Assembly (NCBI GenBank): GCA_002293185.1 | Contig: DBCS01000005.1 | Location: 1 to 16,790 of the forward strand | Direction: 5' to 3' | Length of the DNA stretch: 16,790 nucleotides | Origin: Flavobacteriales bacterium UBA952 | GTDB lineage: Bacteria; Bacteroidota; Bacteroidia; Flavobacteriales_D; Crocinitomicaceae | Shown here: one piece after another, positions 15,422 through 16,790 of the stretch | How the letters are laid out: every line of letters starts with the position of its first letter | How positions within the stretch are numbered: the first letter of the stretch is position 1 | The notes under the pieces: model-generated | Database searches by the model: none | What the model was told of the DNA's origin: nothing | What the model saw: only the letters and a program-made list of their open reading frames with translations | Made by a program: the position numbers and the translations under genes

Positions 15422-16544
15422 CCCTAAATTTCCTTTTCAATTACCTGAGGTTAGTAAGCAACTTTTTATGCTTGCAGCTAACACTTATAGCATAGAAAAT
15501 ACAACTTTTGACCCAAAAATAATATCTGCTCCATTCATCAAACAAGCTGTACTGAGCCACCTTTCTGGATTTGCCTACCACAACCTAAGCCCAGTAAAAG
15601 AAAACGTTGATCCGAAACTTTGGAAACAACTCGAGTTACAATATGTACAAGTTTTACAGGGCAATCACCAATTTCTGAACCTACACCAGCAAATGGTTGC
15701 GCTCTTGGAAACAAATGAAATTCAGTTTGCCGTTCTCAAAGGACTAGATTTACTCTTTCGAACCTACCGAGAAGAAGGCATTCGTCATATTTCAGATATT
15801 GACTTACTCATTTTACCCGAAGACCTCCAGAAGGTCACGGACCTATTCAAAGCAAATGGTTTTAAATGCAAGCAAAGCATTGATAAATCTAGTTTCCACG
15901 AAAAACATTATCAGCTACACGCCCCCTTACAAGCCAGTTTAAACGGCCAAAATATCGATGTGCATGTTTTGCTTTTTGATACCTTTTTGGGCTTTCACTT
16001 CCCGACCAAACCCTTGCTAGACAAACGCCTCCAAATGGAATGGGTACAACAACACACTTATGTGTTAGCCCCTAATGATGCGGCACTATTTAATTTGCTT
16101 CACCTCTATGTACATCTCGACAAGGGAAACCATTTTAAAATGAGTTCATTTATCGATGTGCAAAAAACGATGAGCGCTCTTGATTATCCGAATAACAAAG
16201 CACAATATCCAAAGCCGATACAAGCTAAAATAGAATATGTCATTGATTGTATGGTATGGTTAGGCTTACTAGAACATGACTTTTTACCTCAGCGCAAAAA
16301 AGCCCCAGCGCGTTATTTCTTTTACTTGCTTTTCTTCTTACAAGCCATCCAACCTACTTTTGGTCAAACGCTGCGCTATAAATTTTTTCCAAGATTATTT
16401 CTGTATCAATTTTCCTGGAAGACCCTCCCCCTGCTTTTCCACGAAGTATTCCCATCCAAGCGCTACTTATTGAATGGCGCACCCAATAGCAGCTACCTTG
16501 GTGCATGGTTGAAGCGCTTAAAGCATTTTACGAGAAAAAAATAA
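15414..16544 (+). CDS. Nucleotidyltransferase family protein (NTP_transf_5 type)
   Basis: A 376-residue protein with a nucleotidyltransferase core in the family order: AVLKGLDLLFRTY at about 106-118, RHISDIDLLI at 124-133 with the metal-binding pair D128 and D130, and a third acidic position in IDVHVLLF (D182), then a helical C-terminal half with LLHLYVHLDKG. This matches the NTP_transf_5 group frequently found beside PqqD-like and HprK-like genes, including lasso-peptide loci. It would transfer a nucleotide, or another group from an NTP, to the peptide or to a phosphate placed by the kinase; its exact product is unknown. The start overlaps the kinase stop by 8 bp. Its last 17 bases overlap the convergent small ORF. 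The C-terminus is basic and rich in aromatic residues. Confidence 0.85.
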   Translation: MSSPKFPFQLPEVSKQLFMLAANTYSIENTTFDPKIISAPFIKQAVLSHLSGFAYHNLSPVKENVDPKLWKQLELQYVQVLQGNHQFLNLHQQMVALLETNEIQFAVLKGLDLLFRTYREEGIRHISDIDLLILPEDLQKVTDLFKANGFKCKQSIDKSSFHEKHYQLHAPLQASLNGQNIDVHVLLFDTFLGFHFPTKPLLDKRLQMEWVQQHTYVLAPNDAALFNLLHLYVHLDKGNHFKMSSFIDVQKTMSALDYPNNKAQYPKPIQAKIEYVIDCMVWLGLLEHDFLPQRKKAPARYFFYLLFFLQAIQPTFGQTLRYKFFPRLFLYQFSWKTLPLLFHEVFPSKRYLLNGAPNSSYLGAWLKRLKHFTRKK

Positions 16545-16704
16545 ACCCTTTCAAAGACATGAGTGGGTCTTGGGTAGGGAATTCCGGTTGACCCGGCCAT
16601 GGCGACATCATGACCATTGAGATTTCACTATCCAATCTGACTTGCTCTACTTTTGGTGCTTTGTAAGCACGTTTTTTAGTTGTATTGTTATTTTGAGTTT
16701 TCAT
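16528..16704 (-). CDS. Candidate RiPP precursor peptide (58 aa)
   Basis: An ATG at 16704 opens 58 codons ending at TAA 16530-16528. Residues 1-12 are Asn/Thr/Lys rich. Then comes AYKAPKVEQVRLDSEISMVM (13-32), which carries a Y14-x-x-P17 motif like the leader element bound by PqqD-type recognition domains in lasso systems. The tail is MSPWPGQPEFP (33-43), TQDPLMSLK (44-52) and GFIFFS (53-58), with possible acceptors S34, T44, S50 and C-terminal S58. No cysteine is present, so thioether or heterocycle chemistry on Cys is excluded. I recall small Bacteroidota peptides with a Y-x-x-P-x-x-E...L...EISLVM-S-like leader beside PqqD/HprK-type genes, but cannot prove homology here. It converges on the nucleotidyltransferase gene with a 17-bp overlap. 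There is no Shine-Dalgarno, which is normal for the phylum. Confidence 0.72.
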   Translation of the reverse strand: MKTQNNNTTKKRAYKAPKVEQVRLDSEISMVMMSPWPGQPEFPTQDPLMSLKGFIFFS

Positions 16705-16736
16705 CTGCTTTCTGTTTTGGTGTTTAATTAGTGACT

Positions 16737-16752
16737 TGTACTTACTAGTACA
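16737..16752. repeat. 16-bp inverted repeat upstream of the candidate precursor
   Basis: TGTACT (16737-16742), TACT spacer, AGTACA (16747-16752) form a perfect 6-bp-arm dyad, 32 bases before the ATG at 16704. Its place and symmetry would fit an operator or small 5' hairpin for the precursor, but a dyad this short can arise by chance, and no regulator gene is in view. Confidence 0.3.
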
Positions 16753-16790
16753 CCATTACTTTTTTCGTTTCTGTTTTCATTGGTGTCTGT

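Noticed and set aside
14555..16544. Complete lasso-peptide cluster
   Set aside because: No asparagine-synthetase-like cyclase or transglutaminase-like B2 protease is encoded in the window, so only shared tailoring genes can be claimed.
1..16790. Mobile element, prophage or defence island
   Set aside because: No transposase, integrase, terminal repeats, restriction or toxin-antitoxin genes were seen, and the gene content is mostly housekeeping.

Overview
The window looks like chromosomal DNA of a member of the Bacteroidota, probably Flavobacteriales or a close relative. The evidence is a secreted protein with a gliding-motility type C-terminal domain next to a PorP/SprF-family protein, the divergent folP / DUF1599 / BT_3928-type / tpiA gene order that I recall from Bacteroidota, near absence of Shine-Dalgarno sites, and TAnnTTTG-like promoter elements. 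Base composition and codon use look even, and I see no rRNA, tRNA, insertion sequence, CRISPR array or phage gene.

Left block (1-10877, all minus strand) reads as one long, tightly packed transcription unit: a tandemly duplicated DUF1599 (Nmad1) protein, a membrane DoxX/MauE-like protein fused to a thioredoxin-like domain, triosephosphate isomerase (tpiA), ribosomal protein L11 methyltransferase (prmA), a 1503-residue secreted protein I cannot name, glycerol-3-phosphate acyltransferase (plsY), and a secreted TPR / beta-propeller / coiled-coil protein cut by the left edge. tpiA-prmA and prmA-1503-aa overlap at ATGA and TAATG, and the following gaps are 5 and 23 bp. This ties central metabolism, ribosome modification, phospholipid synthesis and two envelope proteins to one message.

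Middle block (10876-13770, plus strand) begins divergently, with the folP and DUF1599 start codons possibly sharing one CATG. It holds folP (dihydropteroate synthase), then a two-gene type IX secretion unit: a short secreted protein with a type B C-terminal domain and its PorP/SprF-like outer-membrane partner. It closes with a rho-independent terminator that lies inside the 3' end of the convergent gene.

Right block (13779-16704) is the most interesting. An S26B-like (Ser/His) peptidase is divergent from a three-gene operon with 8-bp overlaps: a PqqD-like RiPP recognition protein, an HPr-kinase-like ATP-dependent kinase and an NTP_transf_5-like nucleotidyltransferase. Converging on that operon, and overlapping its last gene by 17 bp, is a 58-codon ORF that reads like a RiPP precursor: a charged leader with a YxxP motif, then a Pro/Gly/Trp-containing tail ending in serine. 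Together they suggest a peptide that is bound by the PqqD-like protein, phosphorylated and/or nucleotidylated, and cut by the S26-type peptidase. No lasso cyclase, radical SAM enzyme or transporter is visible, but the right edge of the window cuts the locus.
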